DNA of 64,000 bases from Marinicella rhabdoformis (lineage in GTDB: Bacteria > Pseudomonadota > Gammaproteobacteria > Xanthomonadales > Marinicellaceae): contig NZ_VTFS01000001.1 in assembly GCF_009671245.1 (NCBI RefSeq), forward strand, positions 1,337,914 through 1,401,913, written 5' to 3'. Within the stretch, counting starts at the first letter, position 1. Every line of letters begins with the position of its first letter. Below the pieces are notes generated by a model, which was given only the letters and a program-made list of their open reading frames with translations, was not told the DNA's origin and searched no databases. A program made the translations under genes and the position numbers. Of the stretch, positions 1 through 9,343 are shown in pieces.

Positions 1-632
1 AACTGTGCCATGTCTATGCGCCCCTGATCATCTGTTGGCACTTTGGTTACGCGATTGCGGCCAAAACCCAGCATGGCCAATGATTTATATACCGTGGGAT
101 GAGATTCTTCACTGATGATGATATGTACTTCAGGTGCGCCAATCAAACCATCGGCCTCAACATCCCAACCCGCCTTGTTGAACACCTGGTTCCTGGCTGC
201 CGCCAATGCCGTGAAATTCGCCACCGTTGCACCGGTTACAAAAGCCACAGCCGATTGGGCAGGTAAACCCAGCATCTCCAACATCCAACGCCCCGAAATA
301 CGTTCCAATGCGGCTACAGCCGGTGTGGTTTTCTCAAGTCCGGTGTTCTGATCCCAAGCCGTGCCCATCCAGTTCGACGCCACACTGACAGGGTAACAGC
401 CACCAATAACAAAACCGAAGAACCGTGGCGAGCCCATTTTCATTGTTGCTGGCGACACCCATTGATCCAGTTCTTGAATCACTTGCGTTGCATCAACGCC
501 TTCGGTTTGTAGCTTAAAATCCAAGTGTTTTAAATCACTGCGTGCTTGATCTGAAACTTGAATGGGTAAATCATTGGACTCTTTGAGGAATGTGGTGGCG
601 TATTGAAACGCTTGTTGGTAAAGCTCAGACAT
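1..632 (-). CDS. PLP-dependent decarboxylase (group II), N-terminal part
   Basis: About 210 residues read leftward from an ATG at 632 and run off the window edge, so the gene is incomplete here. The sequence resembles pyridoxal-phosphate-dependent group II decarboxylases (aromatic-L-amino-acid/glutamate decarboxylase type): a GGCYPVSVASNWMG-like segment, then NFTALAAARN, then a SEESHPTVYKSL stretch whose His normally stacks on the PLP ring. The cofactor-binding Lys lies beyond the window, so the substrate cannot be judged. It is divergent from the CAP-domain gene at 745, with about 110 bp of AT-rich shared upstream DNA. Confidence 0.85.
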   Translation of the reverse strand, partial: MSELYQQAFQYATTFLKESNDLPIQVSDQARSDLKHLDFKLQTEGVDATQVIQELDQWVSPATMKMGSPRFFGFVIGGCYPVSVASNWMGTAWDQNTGLEKTTPAVAALERISGRWMLEMLGLPAQSAVAFVTGATVANFTALAAARNQVFNKAGWDVEADGLIGAPEVHIIISEESHPTVYKSLAMLGFGRNRVTKVPTDDQGRIDMAQ

Positions 633-744
633 GGCACATGATAAATAAAAACAGTTTATCAAAACCCTAAAGCTCATCAACAAATTAAAACCGTTATTTT
701 CACCTATCTCTTATACAATCTACAATTTAGTTACTGAAATTATC

Positions 745-1356
745 ATGTCAATTTATGTAATCTTATTGTTTGCCCTTTCCATTGAAAAACCCGCTGTAAC
801 AAACAATTGTGGGATAAACAATCAGTCAATTGATTTAGCACACCAGATAATATCCCACCCGGAACAAAACAGAAAAACATTGAAATGTAGTGCATTACTT
901 TCTGAAATTGCTCAACTCAAAGCCAAGATAATAGCTTCAGACCTCAATCAAAATGACATGACACCAAATGAATTTGTGGTCAAACAAGGATACCGGTTTC
1001 CAAACTACTATCCACTTCATGGCAATCAAGTAGAAGCTGTGGCGAAAGGATCTGACCCGTTAAGTTATTTGATAAACAGTGACAAACACAGAGATCATGT
1101 ACTTGGACTGGGAGATTTCTTTTCACTTCAAACAGAAATTGGTATCGGTTTTTTTAAGGACGAAGACCCGGCCACACCAAATCAATGGGTGGTGCTCATT
1201 GCCCAACCTTGGCAAGCTCCAAAAGTTAGATACAAAATGGCACCCCCAAAACCCGTCAATGTCAAAGACGTCTGTCCAAGCGGTTGGGAAAACAGTGCTG
1301 ATTGGCAATTAAAAAGAAAGTGTGAAAAGTTGGATCAAGAGGCCAATCAAGAATAA
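745..1356 (+). CDS. CAP/SCP-domain secreted protein
   Basis: A 203-residue protein with a short hydrophobic N-terminus (VILLFAL), possibly an export signal. The body aligns by eye with the protein encoded at 49173-49727. Shared blocks include NxCGxN near the N-terminus, LAHxII, a central GNQVEA segment, an HR pair after the SD/SE motif, and NxWVVL near the C-terminus. These are features of the CAP (cysteine-rich secretory/SCP-like) superfamily. The role of bacterial CAP proteins is poorly known. The C-terminal 45 residues are charged and absent from the paralogue. Convergent with the FAH-family gene at 1436. Confidence 0.65.
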   Translation: MSIYVILLFALSIEKPAVTNNCGINNQSIDLAHQIISHPEQNRKTLKCSALLSEIAQLKAKIIASDLNQNDMTPNEFVVKQGYRFPNYYPLHGNQVEAVAKGSDPLSYLINSDKHRDHVLGLGDFFSLQTEIGIGFFKDEDPATPNQWVVLIAQPWQAPKVRYKMAPPKPVNVKDVCPSGWENSADWQLKRKCEKLDQEANQE

Positions 1357-1386
1357 CTCAATTAAATACGTTTTTTTTATATGACG

Positions 1387-1403
1387 ACTATAATTTTTAT
1401 AGT
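1387..1403. repeat. 7-bp inverted repeat between convergent genes
   Basis: ACTATAA, TTT, TTATAGT form a perfect AT-only stem in the 79-bp gap between the convergent CAP and FAH-family genes. No U-run follows on either strand, so a terminator role is only possible, not shown. Confidence 0.3.
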
Positions 1404-1435
1404 GGAACCCAATAGTTTTCGAGAATACTTATGCT

Positions 1436-2056
1436 CTAAATTACGCTCACTCGCCACTTACACTCTAACAAAACATCATTTTTGTCGGAAACAACTCCGA
1501 AAAACAGATCGCCTTCTCTCACCACACCCACGCCTTTTGGCGTGCCCGTCATGATGATGTCACCATCTTCAAGCGTCATGAATGTACTGATTTCTTTAAG
1601 CAGCGATTCAGGTTTATTGAGCATCATGTCACAACCTCCACTTTGTCTTAACTCACCATTGATATTGAGTTCTAAGTGCAGGTCAGCTATGTTTCCATCA
1701 ACTTTCACAAATTCACTGAACACCGCAGCGTGATCAAAAGCTTTGGCCCGTTCCCAAGGCAGACCTTTTGATTTGAGCTTGGATTGAATCAGTCTTTTAG
1801 TTAAGTCTAAGCCAAAACCCACGCCCGCTATACGGCCATCTATAATTAAAAAAGACAACTCTGCTTCATAATGAATTTCACCATTTTTGTGGCAATATAT
1901 CTCATGTGAAACAGATGAATTGGGCTTGAGAAAAATAACGGGTTCAGTCGGTATTTCGTTGCCCAATTCACTGATGTGTTCGGCATAATTTCGACCAACA
2001 CAAACCACCTTAGATGGCGTGATTAAATTACCATCAAAGGTGATTTTATGACTCAT
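1436..2056 (-). CDS. Fumarylacetoacetate hydrolase family protein
   Basis: A 206-residue protein of the FAH superfamily, close in size to the single-domain acylpyruvase/YcgM type. Visible landmarks are GRNYAEH (residues 21-27), the metal-binding EAE of YEAELSF (E64, E66), KAFDHA (about 105-110) and TGTPKGVG (170-177). Such enzymes hydrolyse acylpyruvates or decarboxylate/hydrate related diacids with Mg or Mn; the actual substrate is unknown. It starts 18 bp after tolB on the same strand and is probably read through from the tol operon, in the position where pal usually sits. Confidence 0.85.
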   Translation of the reverse strand: MSHKITFDGNLITPSKVVCVGRNYAEHISELGNEIPTEPVIFLKPNSSVSHEIYCHKNGEIHYEAELSFLIIDGRIAGVGFGLDLTKRLIQSKLKSKGLPWERAKAFDHAAVFSEFVKVDGNIADLHLELNINGELRQSGGCDMMLNKPESLLKEISTFMTLEDGDIIMTGTPKGVGVVREGDLFFGVVSDKNDVLLECKWRVSVI

Positions 2057-2074
2057 TAAGCACCCGAAAAACCA

Positions 2075-3367
2075 TTATTTCAACAAAGGTGACCAACTGG
2101 GTTCACGCACGTGGCCATTGCTGAGCACCAAGTCATTGGTGGTTTGGCCATCGATTGATACCGCTTTGAGCAAGCCTTTACCAGCCGGTGTTTTGGTGGC
2201 GTAGAGCACCATAGAACCGTTGGGTGCGAAACTGGGTGATTCGTCTAACACGCCAGTGCTTAATCTTTGTATCGTCGCTGAGGGTCTGTGGTAAAGCGAG
2301 ATGTTGTATTGGTTGTTGTTACCGTGTACCAGGGCAATGTATTTACCATCTGGTGACAGACTGGCACGTGCATTGTAGGCACCTTCAAAAGTCACGCGAC
2401 TGGTTTTTCCAGAGGCTATGTCTGTTTGGTAAATTTGCGGTTTACCACCACGGTCAGATGTAAAAAAGATGGAGCGCCCGTCAGGTGACCATTCAGGTTC
2501 TGTATCAATCGCCCAATGTTGAGTGATTTGTTTCAACTTTTTATCGAACAAGTTGATGGTATAAATTTCTGGGTTACCCGATTTGGATAAAGTGATGGCC
2601 AATTGTTTACCGTCTGGTGAGAATTTGGGAGCGCCATTGATGCCATCAAAGTTGGTCATCATGGTGCGGGCACCTGTGCTGAGGTTTTGAACAAAGATTG
2701 AAGAATTGCCTTGTTCAAATGACACATAGGCTATGCGCTGACCGTCATGTGACCATGCAGGAGAGAGTAATGGCTCTTTCGAGGTCACCAACGCTTGTGG
2801 TGCATAACCATCGGCATCAGCGACAATCAGTTGGTACTGAAAGCCATCTGCATTTTTCACAGCAGTCACATAAGTTAATTTGGTAGAAAACACGCCAGGA
2901 ACACCTAATATGGCTTCATATATGCGGTCAGCAATGTAATGCGCCCCTGCCCTTGTTTGGCTGGCATCCAATGGTAAAGTCAGTGCCAGAAGTTGTTTTT
3001 GATCTGCTACAGATACCAATCGAAAACGCACTTCGATGCGGCCATTTCCTTGGTGTTTGATGTCGCCATAAGACAAAAAGTCAGCACCTAATAAACGCCA
3101 TGTGCCGTAATTGATGTCTGAATCGGCATTGACACGGTCAACCAATAAGTCTTGTGACAAGGGTTTGAATTGACCTGAACGTGCCAAATCATTGCTGATG
3201 ATTTCGCTCATGGTGTGGGGTAATGGTGCACCGTTGTTTTCAAAGGCAGCAACAGCAATCGGTAAAGCACTCGCATTGCCACCATCAATGGTGATGTTCA
3301 GCTGTGCTGTGGCTGTTTGAAATAAACCCAAGGCTGCAAAGCCCAAAGTGATGAGTGTTTTTTTCAT
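2075..3367 (-). CDS. tolB: Tol-Pal system protein TolB
   Basis: A 430-residue periplasmic protein with a signal peptide (cleavage likely after TATA near residue 21). An N-terminal alpha/beta domain is followed by a beta-propeller of TolB/PD40 repeats; at least five are visible, each with an S-P/H-DG core (WSHDGQ, FSPDGK, WSPDGR, LSPDGK, FAPNGS). TolB links TolA to the peptidoglycan-associated lipoprotein Pal during outer-membrane constriction. It lies 3 bp after tolA. The gene downstream is an FAH-family hydrolase instead of pal. Confidence 0.96.
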   Translation of the reverse strand: MKKTLITLGFAALGLFQTATAQLNITIDGGNASALPIAVAAFENNGAPLPHTMSEIISNDLARSGQFKPLSQDLLVDRVNADSDINYGTWRLLGADFLSYGDIKHQGNGRIEVRFRLVSVADQKQLLALTLPLDASQTRAGAHYIADRIYEAILGVPGVFSTKLTYVTAVKNADGFQYQLIVADADGYAPQALVTSKEPLLSPAWSHDGQRIAYVSFEQGNSSIFVQNLSTGARTMMTNFDGINGAPKFSPDGKQLAITLSKSGNPEIYTINLFDKKLKQITQHWAIDTEPEWSPDGRSIFFTSDRGGKPQIYQTDIASGKTSRVTFEGAYNARASLSPDGKYIALVHGNNNQYNISLYHRPSATIQRLSTGVLDESPSFAPNGSMVLYATKTPAGKGLLKAVSIDGQTTNDLVLSNGHVREPSWSPLLK

Positions 3368-3370
3368 GGA

Positions 3371-4177
3371 TCAATCTCCTTGATACTGGAAAGTAAAATG
3401 TAACCTGCGGTCAAAAACCGTTTCAAATCCACGGTAGGGTAATGGATCGGCTTTTTTAACTGCATTGATAATAGAATTTTTAACCACTGTGCTGGCATTA
3501 CATGGAGAACCAATCGAAACGTCAATCACGCCGCCACCAGGAATTTGGCTGACTTTAATTCGACAGGTCAAACCTTTCGGTGTGCTCGCGGGCCTGGCCC
3601 ACTGGCGAGTTACCGCTGACTGTATGCTACCAATGTATTGTGTTAACAAGGTGTTTTCTTGGTTAGTCCCTTGTGTGCTGCCCACTGGCTGTGTGGTTTC
3701 AGTTGGTTCATCTGGTTCTTTTTCTGGTTCCGTAGATGATTCAGGCGTTGGTTCAGGCGTGCTGTTTTCTAGCTCCTGACGTTTCCTTCTGATTTCATCT
3801 AACTTCTTTTGACGCTCAGTTTTTTCTTGCCTTTTTTTAGGGTCCACTTTGGGTTTGACAACCGGTTTAGGCTCTGGCTTCTTTTCCACAGGTTTAGGCT
3901 TTGGCTTGGGTTTCGGTTTCGGTTTTGGCTTGGGTTTTGGCTTGGGTTTTTCCACCTGTTTTTTAACTGGTTTTGGTTTAGGCTTCTTTTCAACTGGTTT
4001 CTTGCTTTTCGGCTTATTCTTCATGAAATCTTCTAAATTCATGATTTCAGCATTGATGCTGATGCCTCTGGGTGGTTTAACGGGTTCAGGGTTAACTGAC
4101 AAAAAGACCACAACCACCAAAACCACATGTAATGCGATGGAGAAAAACAGTCCAATAGCGTGTTCTTTTTGAAACAT
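3371..4177 (-). CDS. tolA: TolA energy-transducing protein with a Pro-Lys-rich linker
   Basis: A 268-residue inner-membrane-anchored protein with a single N-terminal membrane helix (about residues 8-28). Residues about 57-120 are an unusually regular run of alternating Pro and Lys units, more like the TonB spacer than the Ala/Lys-rich helix of E. coli TolA. The C-terminal domain (about 180-268) carries two Cys about 20 residues apart, consistent with the disulfide of TolA domain III, and ends FTFQYQGD. Position between tolR and tolB supports TolA over TonB. Long open frames opposite the repeat are shadows of the Pro-Lys coding repeat. Confidence 0.9.
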   Translation of the reverse strand: MFQKEHAIGLFFSIALHVVLVVVVFLSVNPEPVKPPRGISINAEIMNLEDFMKNKPKSKKPVEKKPKPKPVKKQVEKPKPKPKPKPKPKPKPKPKPVEKKPEPKPVVKPKVDPKKRQEKTERQKKLDEIRRKRQELENSTPEPTPESSTEPEKEPDEPTETTQPVGSTQGTNQENTLLTQYIGSIQSAVTRQWARPASTPKGLTCRIKVSQIPGGGVIDVSIGSPCNASTVVKNSIINAVKKADPLPYRGFETVFDRRLHFTFQYQGD

Positions 4178-4179
4178 GA

Positions 4180-4596
4180 TCAGTTTTTTACGGGCTTAGG
4201 ATCACTGATCAAGCCTACTTTTTTTGCGCCAGCTGCTTGTGCCACTGCCATGGCTTGATATACCTCACCATAATCTACAGCACGATCCGCACCAATCATG
4301 ATAGGTAAATCTGGATTTACTTTGACAAAAGCGGCCAGTTTTTTGGTTAACGATTGCTCATCAATCAACTCATACTCACCACCGATACTGAGGTATAAAT
4401 CACCATTTTCTGTCACATTGATGACTGCGGGCTCTGTATCAATGGTCATCGTATTGGCATCAGATTCGGGTAAGTTGACATCCACGCCCAAATTCATCAA
4501 GGGTGTGGTAATCATAAAGATAATCAACAAAACCAAAGTCACATCAATGTATGGAACGACGTTAATTTCTGCTTTGACTTTTCTCGGTCGCCTCAT
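4180..4596 (-). CDS. tolR: TolR, ExbD/TolR family proton-channel subunit
   Basis: 138 residues with one N-terminal membrane helix. The conserved YIDVTLVLLIIF segment puts the proton-pathway Asp at residue 18, and a periplasmic domain follows (about 45-138). TolR works with TolQ to use the proton-motive force to drive TolA. It starts 3 bp after tolQ and ends 2 bp before tolA, a tight operon. Confidence 0.95.
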   Translation of the reverse strand: MRRPRKVKAEINVVPYIDVTLVLLIIFMITTPLMNLGVDVNLPESDANTMTIDTEPAVINVTENGDLYLSIGGEYELIDEQSLTKKLAAFVKVNPDLPIMIGADRAVDYGEVYQAMAVAQAAGAKKVGLISDPKPVKN

Positions 4597-4599
4597 GAT

Positions 4600-5265
4600 T
4601 TATTGACCAATTTGACGGTGTAAAATAGCAGAAAATTCATCTTTAAATGCATCATACTGTGCATAAATACGTTCGACTTTATCACTGAATCGGTTATAAA
4701 AAATAACCGCTGGAATGGCAGCAAACAAACCCATCGCTGTGGCAATCAATGCCTCAGAAATACCTGGAGCCACCAATGCAATGGTCGCTTGTGTTACATC
4801 AGACAAGGCATGGAATGACAACATGATACCAATGACCGTTCCAAACAAACCAATATACGGACTGGTTGAGCCGATGGTGGCCAATATAGGTAATTGGCTT
4901 TCTAGTTTTTCTACTTCACGACTGAGGGCCACACGCATCGAACGGTCAACACCTTCAATCGAACTGACCATCCCAGTTGATGTTTTCAAACGTTGAAATT
5001 CTTTGAAGCCTGAAACAAAAATGCGTTGCATACCGGTGTTGTTTTCTTTGGCTAATTTGTCATAAAGGCGATTCAAGTCAACACCAGACCAAAAGTGTTC
5101 TTCAAACTTTTTGCCACCACTTTGTGCACTGGCCAAAACACGGCCTTTGGCAAAAATAATCAACCAAGACCAAACAGAAGCCAAGATTAAAATGATCATC
5201 ACCACTTTCACTGGCATAGAAGCACTCATGATGATTTCTAAATAAAAATTGCCACTTTCGTTCAA
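4600..5265 (-). CDS. tolQ: TolQ, MotA/TolQ/ExbB family proton-channel subunit
   Basis: 221 residues with three membrane segments: about 15-37, about 128-150 (IGLFGTVIGI) and about 163-188 (ISEALIATAMGLFAAIP). The chosen start is a TTG at 5265 overlapping the ybgC stop. Starting at the next in-frame ATG would delete residues that match the N-terminus of known TolQ proteins. The HFWSG.DL.RLY segment after the first helix is typical of TolQ. With TolR it forms the inner-membrane motor for TolA. Confidence 0.95.
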   Translation of the reverse strand: MNESGNFYLEIIMSASMPVKVVMIILILASVWSWLIIFAKGRVLASAQSGGKKFEEHFWSGVDLNRLYDKLAKENNTGMQRIFVSGFKEFQRLKTSTGMVSSIEGVDRSMRVALSREVEKLESQLPILATIGSTSPYIGLFGTVIGIMLSFHALSDVTQATIALVAPGISEALIATAMGLFAAIPAVIFYNRFSDKVERIYAQYDAFKDEFSAILHRQIGQ

Positions 5266-5663
5266 AGCTTTAACTCCTCTATCAAATGTTTGGGAAATCG
5301 GGTTGGTTTAAAAGCATCAGCCCGTAAGCTGGCCACCGTTACTTTTGCGGTTGCCAATAGTTGTGCACCACAATACATGGTCTGTTCTATCACCATACTG
5401 GCTTTGCGGTATGAAACCGGCTGACAGCTGACCGTCAGTAAATCATCCAACCTGGCAGGTTTAATAAAATCTATGTCCATATGGCGTATGGCCAATACAA
5501 TGTTTTCATTTTGACACATGATACTTTGTTGTAAACCCTTTGAACGTAACCATTCTGTCCGCGTGCGTTCGAAAAAGTTCAAATAATTGGCATGATAAAC
5601 CACGCCGCCGGCATCGGTGTCTTCATAATAAACACGAAATTGGTGAGTATAAACTGCTGTCAT
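5262..5663 (-). CDS. ybgC: YbgC, acyl-CoA thioesterase of the tol-pal operon
   Basis: A 133-residue single hot-dog-fold protein with the 4-hydroxybenzoyl-CoA-thioesterase-like motif [17 protein letters not shown]; the Asp of DAGG is the expected catalytic residue (about D17). YbgC homologues hydrolyse acyl-CoA thioesters and are conserved at the head of tol-pal operons. The ATG overlaps the ruvB stop and the end overlaps the tolQ start, which suggests translational coupling of ruvB, ybgC and tolQ. Confidence 0.95.
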   Translation of the reverse strand: MTAVYTHQFRVYYEDTDAGGVVYHANYLNFFERTRTEWLRSKGLQQSIMCQNENIVLAIRHMDIDFIKPARLDDLLTVSCQPVSYRKASMVIEQTMYCGAQLLATAKVTVASLRADAFKPTRFPKHLIEELKL

Positions 5664-6709
5664 GAGTCAAATAATTCTTTGTTAAGTGAAACTTTAGGCG
5701 GTGTAATCCCCATCACTTCCCAGGTTTTTCTGGTCGCAATGCGCCCACGTGATGTGCGGGCCACCAGGCCCTGTTGTATCAAATAAGGTTCAATCACATC
5801 TTCCACTGTGCCACGTTCTTCACTCATGGCGGCGGCAAGGGAATTAATACCCACTGGTCCACCTTCGAATTGACCGGTTAAAATATCTAAAAAACGCCTG
5901 TCCATTTCATCCAAGCCTTTTTGGTCAACTTGTAACATGTTCATTGCAGCGGCTGCAATCTCCTGAGTGATGACACCATCACCCTTCACTTCTGCATAAT
6001 CACGCACACGCCTTAACAAGCGGTTGGCAATCCTGGGTGTGCCTCTTGAGCGCCTCGCCACTTCTTGACAGCCTTCAATATCTGCCTGAATATTCAATAT
6101 CTTCGCCGAACGTGCAACAATTTGCGTTAATTCATCAGCTTCGTAGAATTGTAACCTTTGTACTATGCCAAACCGATCACGCAAGGGTGAGGTCAACAAA
6201 CCGGCTCTGGTGGTCGCTCCAACCAAAGTAAAAGGTGGTAAATCCAATTTTATCGAGCGAGCGGCAGGTCCTTCACCAATCATGATATCAATTTGAAAGT
6301 CTTCCATAGCAGGATACAAAACTTCTTCTACTACCGCAGATAATCGGTGAATTTCGTCGATAAACAACACATCATGTGGTTGTAGGTTAGTTAACAATGC
6401 GGCTAAGTCACCCGCTTTTTCTAACACTGGGCCGGATGTTTGTCGCATTTGAACACCCATCTCATTGGCAATCACATGGGCCATGGTGGTTTTACCCAAA
6501 CCTGGCGGTCCAAAAATCAACACATGGTCTAAGGACTCTGACCTGTTTTTAGCTGCAGAAATGAACAGTTCCATCTGCTCCTTAACCACCTTTTGACCCA
6601 AATAATCTTTTAAAGTCTGTGGTCTGATGCTGGCCTCAATCAACTGTTCTTGGCTGTCTTGTGGCGTACCCGTAATCAAACGATTATCTTCTAAGTCACT
6701 GAAATCCAT
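5660..6709 (-). CDS. ruvB: Holliday junction branch-migration ATPase RuvB
   Basis: 349 residues. The AAA+ core has Walker A GPPGLGKT at 67-74, Walker B FIDEIH at about 116-121, a GATTRAG sensor motif and an SPLRDRFG arginine-finger region. A winged-helix DNA-binding domain follows, ending in [10 protein letters not shown]. RuvB forms hexameric rings that pump DNA through RuvA-bound junctions. It starts 8 bp after ruvA. Confidence 0.98.
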   Translation of the reverse strand: MDFSDLEDNRLITGTPQDSQEQLIEASIRPQTLKDYLGQKVVKEQMELFISAAKNRSESLDHVLIFGPPGLGKTTMAHVIANEMGVQMRQTSGPVLEKAGDLAALLTNLQPHDVLFIDEIHRLSAVVEEVLYPAMEDFQIDIMIGEGPAARSIKLDLPPFTLVGATTRAGLLTSPLRDRFGIVQRLQFYEADELTQIVARSAKILNIQADIEGCQEVARRSRGTPRIANRLLRRVRDYAEVKGDGVITQEIAAAAMNMLQVDQKGLDEMDRRFLDILTGQFEGGPVGINSLAAAMSEERGTVEDVIEPYLIQQGLVARTSRGRIATRKTWEVMGITPPKVSLNKELFDS

Positions 6710-6717
6710 TATTATTT

Positions 6718-7320
6718 TTAGCCTTGGCCCCTCAGTTGTAAGCAGGTACGAATAATGTCTTCAACAGACATCTCATCAGTGGCCACTTTTTTCACCATCA
6801 TGCTGGCTTCTTGAGGCTTGAAACCCAAAGCTTGTAATGCAGATTCTGCTTCTGTATTTTTACCAAATTGGCTGGCTTGAGGCTTCGCTGTAGGATCTGC
6901 TGCCGTGATCGCATCGACATCCACCTTATCCCTCATTTCAATGATCAACCTTTGCGCCGTTTTCTTACCAATACCTGGCACTTTACAGATGGCTGTCACA
7001 TTTTGTTCTTGAATCACTTGAGAAAACTCCGCCGAACTCATGGTGGACAAGACTGCCAAAGCTGACTTAGCTCCTATTCCATTTACCTTCAATAGCGCCC
7101 TGAATAATTGTCTTTGTGGATAGCTTCTGAAGCCATACAAAATAGAAGCATCTTCCCTTACCAAATGATGAATAACCAAAGTAACCGTTTGCTTTAATTC
7201 CGGTAATTCTGAAAACACACTGCTGGGCACTTCCACTTCGTAACCGACACCATTAACATCGACAATCAAATGTGCAGGTATTTCTGTATGAACCAATGTA
7301 CCGTTTAATCTTCCTATCAA
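6718..7320 (-). CDS. ruvA: Holliday junction-binding protein RuvA
   Basis: 200 residues beginning MIGRLNGTL, the standard RuvA N-terminus. The start codon is therefore TTG at 7320, preceded by a GGAAAAA ribosome-binding stretch. It has an N-terminal OB domain, two helix-hairpin-helix motifs (VNGIGAKSA about 78-86 and VPGIGKKTA about 113-121) and a C-terminal RuvB-contacting domain (about 150-200). A 31-bp gap separates it from ruvC upstream. Confidence 0.97.
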   Translation of the reverse strand: MIGRLNGTLVHTEIPAHLIVDVNGVGYEVEVPSSVFSELPELKQTVTLVIHHLVREDASILYGFRSYPQRQLFRALLKVNGIGAKSALAVLSTMSSAEFSQVIQEQNVTAICKVPGIGKKTAQRLIIEMRDKVDVDAITAADPTAKPQASQFGKNTEAESALQALGFKPQEASMMVKKVATDEMSVEDIIRTCLQLRGQG

Positions 7321-7351
7321 AATTTTTCCTCAGCCTTGTGTTTGATTGTTT

Positions 7352-7867
7352 TTAAAATTTTCGCCAATTACTGGTGTTATTAGATACCAGCCTATTTTGT
7401 GCCCAACGGTTATTGGCATGACATATGGCAATGGCCAACCCATCTGCGGCATCTTCCTGTACATTTTCTTTTAAGTTCAATAACAAACGTATCATGTACT
7501 GTACTTGTTTTTTATCTGCACCACCTTTACCTACCACAGCTTGTTTAACGGCTTTTGCGGCATATTCATGTACCACAATATCATTCACCACAGTGGCACA
7601 AATGGCAGCACCACGTGCTTGTCCTAACTTCAAAGCAGAACCTGCATTTTTAGCCATAAACACATTTTCAATCGCCATTTCATTGGGTCTGAATTGCTTT
7701 ATCAGTTCATTAACACCTTCAAAAATAATGCGCAGTCGATCTGGGAAGTCACCATTGCCACATTTGATGGTTTCATGGTGAACATGCTGAATCTTTTGTT
7801 GTGCTGTGTCTATGATACCCACACCGGTAAACCGAGAGCCAGGATCAATGCCAATGATGCGAACCAT
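7352..7867 (-). CDS. ruvC: Holliday junction resolvase RuvC
   Basis: 171 residues from the ATG at 7867. A longer frame opens with TTG at 7885, but the family begins just before the IIGIDPG motif, so the ATG is preferred. Catalytic acidic residues are visible in GIDPGSR, in AIENVF and in EDAADGLAIAICH. RuvC cleaves junctions held by RuvAB. It is the first gene of the minus-strand ruvCAB-ybgC-tolQRAB run. Confidence 0.97.
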   Translation of the reverse strand: MVRIIGIDPGSRFTGVGIIDTAQQKIQHVHHETIKCGNGDFPDRLRIIFEGVNELIKQFRPNEMAIENVFMAKNAGSALKLGQARGAAICATVVNDIVVHEYAAKAVKQAVVGKGGADKKQVQYMIRLLLNLKENVQEDAADGLAIAICHANNRWAQNRLVSNNTSNWRKF

Positions 7868-8032
7868 GTATTGTTGTTCTGTCAAACAGCTTATTTTAAG
7901 ACATTCAAAGGTAATTCCACGTAAATTCTTTAAGTTTTTAGTTTCCTCCTTTGACTCTATTACCCATTGTTTAAAAATTCATTTATATCAACCTGTTTTT
8001 TGCTATCATGATCATTTTAAATTTAATACCAT

Positions 8033-8800
8033 ATGAAGATTGCCTCTTGGAATGTTAACTCTCTTAAAGTTCGTTTAGAACATGTTTTACAATGGTTGGA
8101 TACTGAGCAACCTGATGTTTTGGCGTTACAAGAAACTAAAATGACCGACGATGTTTTTCCTCATCAAGCATTAACAGATGCAGGTTGGCATGTGGTGTTT
8201 GCAGGGCAAAAAACCTACAATGGTGTAGCCATCATTGCCAACGAACCACCCCAGGATGTCATCACTGATATTCCTGATTTAGATGATCCTCAACGCAGAA
8301 TAATTGCCGCAACTGTTAATGATGTCCGTGTCATTAATTTATATGTGGTCAATGGTTCAGCACCAGGAACACAAAAATTTGCATACAAGATGCATTGGCT
8401 TGATAAAGTCACTGCTTTTATCGAGCAACAACAATCTGAATATGAGGATGTCGTGGTTTTAGGTGATTTTAATATTGCACCTGATGACCGAGATGTACAT
8501 GACCCAATCAAATGGAAAGACAAAATACTTTGTACTAAAGAAGAACGTGGCGCCTTGAATCAAATTTTAGACTTGGGCTTTCAAGACAGTTTCCGGCTTT
8601 TGCACGACGATGCTGGTTTTTTCAGCTGGTGGGACTACCGCATGAACGGTTTTGTAAGAGGTTTGGGTTTACGAATTGATTTGATACTTTGTACTGATGA
8701 GATGTCAGAAGCTGTCACCGCATCGTATATAGATTTAGAACCGAGAAAATGGGAACGTCCTTCCGACCATACCCCTGTGGTTTCTGAATTTGATTGGTGA
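8033..8800 (+). CDS. xthA: Exodeoxyribonuclease III
   Basis: A 255-residue endonuclease/exonuclease/phosphatase-family enzyme. Motifs in order are KIASWNVNSLK at the N-terminus, LALQETK (metal-binding Glu), VVLGDFNIAP (catalytic Asp/Asn) and PSDHTPV at the C-terminus (catalytic His). It acts in base-excision repair as an AP endonuclease and 3'-repair nuclease. Divergent from ruvC. The cytochrome b561 gene follows after 6 bp. Confidence 0.94.
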   Translation: MKIASWNVNSLKVRLEHVLQWLDTEQPDVLALQETKMTDDVFPHQALTDAGWHVVFAGQKTYNGVAIIANEPPQDVITDIPDLDDPQRRIIAATVNDVRVINLYVVNGSAPGTQKFAYKMHWLDKVTAFIEQQQSEYEDVVVLGDFNIAPDDRDVHDPIKWKDKILCTKEERGALNQILDLGFQDSFRLLHDDAGFFSWWDYRMNGFVRGLGLRIDLILCTDEMSEAVTASYIDLEPRKWERPSDHTPVVSEFDW

Positions 8801-8806
8801 TATTTC

Positions 8807-9325
8807 ATGAATAAATACCCTTTAAGCACACGAATCATTCACTGGATTTCCGCTTTAATCATTGTATCACTTTTTGTTTCTGGCTGGTTTATGGTCGATC
8901 TAGATTACTACAGCTCTTGGTATCAAACACTTCCAGATTTACACCAAATTTTTGGACTGGCTTTGCTGTTTCTTTGGTTATATAAAATCCTCCGCTTGTT
9001 TTGGATTAAACAACCTAAAACTTTAGAAACTCTTAAACCATACGAAAAATTCACAGCAACTGTTGTTAAATTGTTCTTTTATGTTTTGGTTCTTGTTCTG
9101 TGTTCTACTGGTTATTTTATGTCCACTGCAGGTGACCAGCATGCTTTATTGGGTTGGCTTACTTTGCCTAGCCTTTGGCTATTTGAATCAGAGGCACTTG
9201 ATATGTTGGGCAATACACACAGATATATGGCATACACCATTATTGTTTTGATGTTGCTACACTTATTAGCCGCTTTAAAACACCATTTTTATAACAAAGA
9301 CGCGACCCTACGTCGCATGATTTAA
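8807..9325 (+). CDS. Cytochrome b561 family protein
   Basis: 172 residues with four predicted membrane helices (about 10-32, 46-62, 83-101 and 135-160). Candidate haem-ligand His residues occur in the first helix (RIIHWIS), the second (DLHQIFG) and the last (LLHLLAALKHH). Cytochromes b561 carry electrons between quinone or periplasmic donors and acceptors. It is paired with yceI 18 bp downstream, the same arrangement as yceJ-yceI in enterobacteria. Confidence 0.9.
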   Translation: MNKYPLSTRIIHWISALIIVSLFVSGWFMVDLDYYSSWYQTLPDLHQIFGLALLFLWLYKILRLFWIKQPKTLETLKPYEKFTATVVKLFFYVLVLVLCSTGYFMSTAGDQHALLGWLTLPSLWLFESEALDMLGNTHRYMAYTIIVLMLLHLLAALKHHFYNKDATLRRMI

Positions 9326-9343
9326 GTTTGACAGGAAATTACT

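Noticed and set aside
3809-4172. Long open frames on the plus strand opposite tolA, rich in Phe, Gly and Leu
   Set aside because: They are the reverse complement of the Pro-Lys coding repeat; composition is a consequence of the repeat and no start signals or homology support them.
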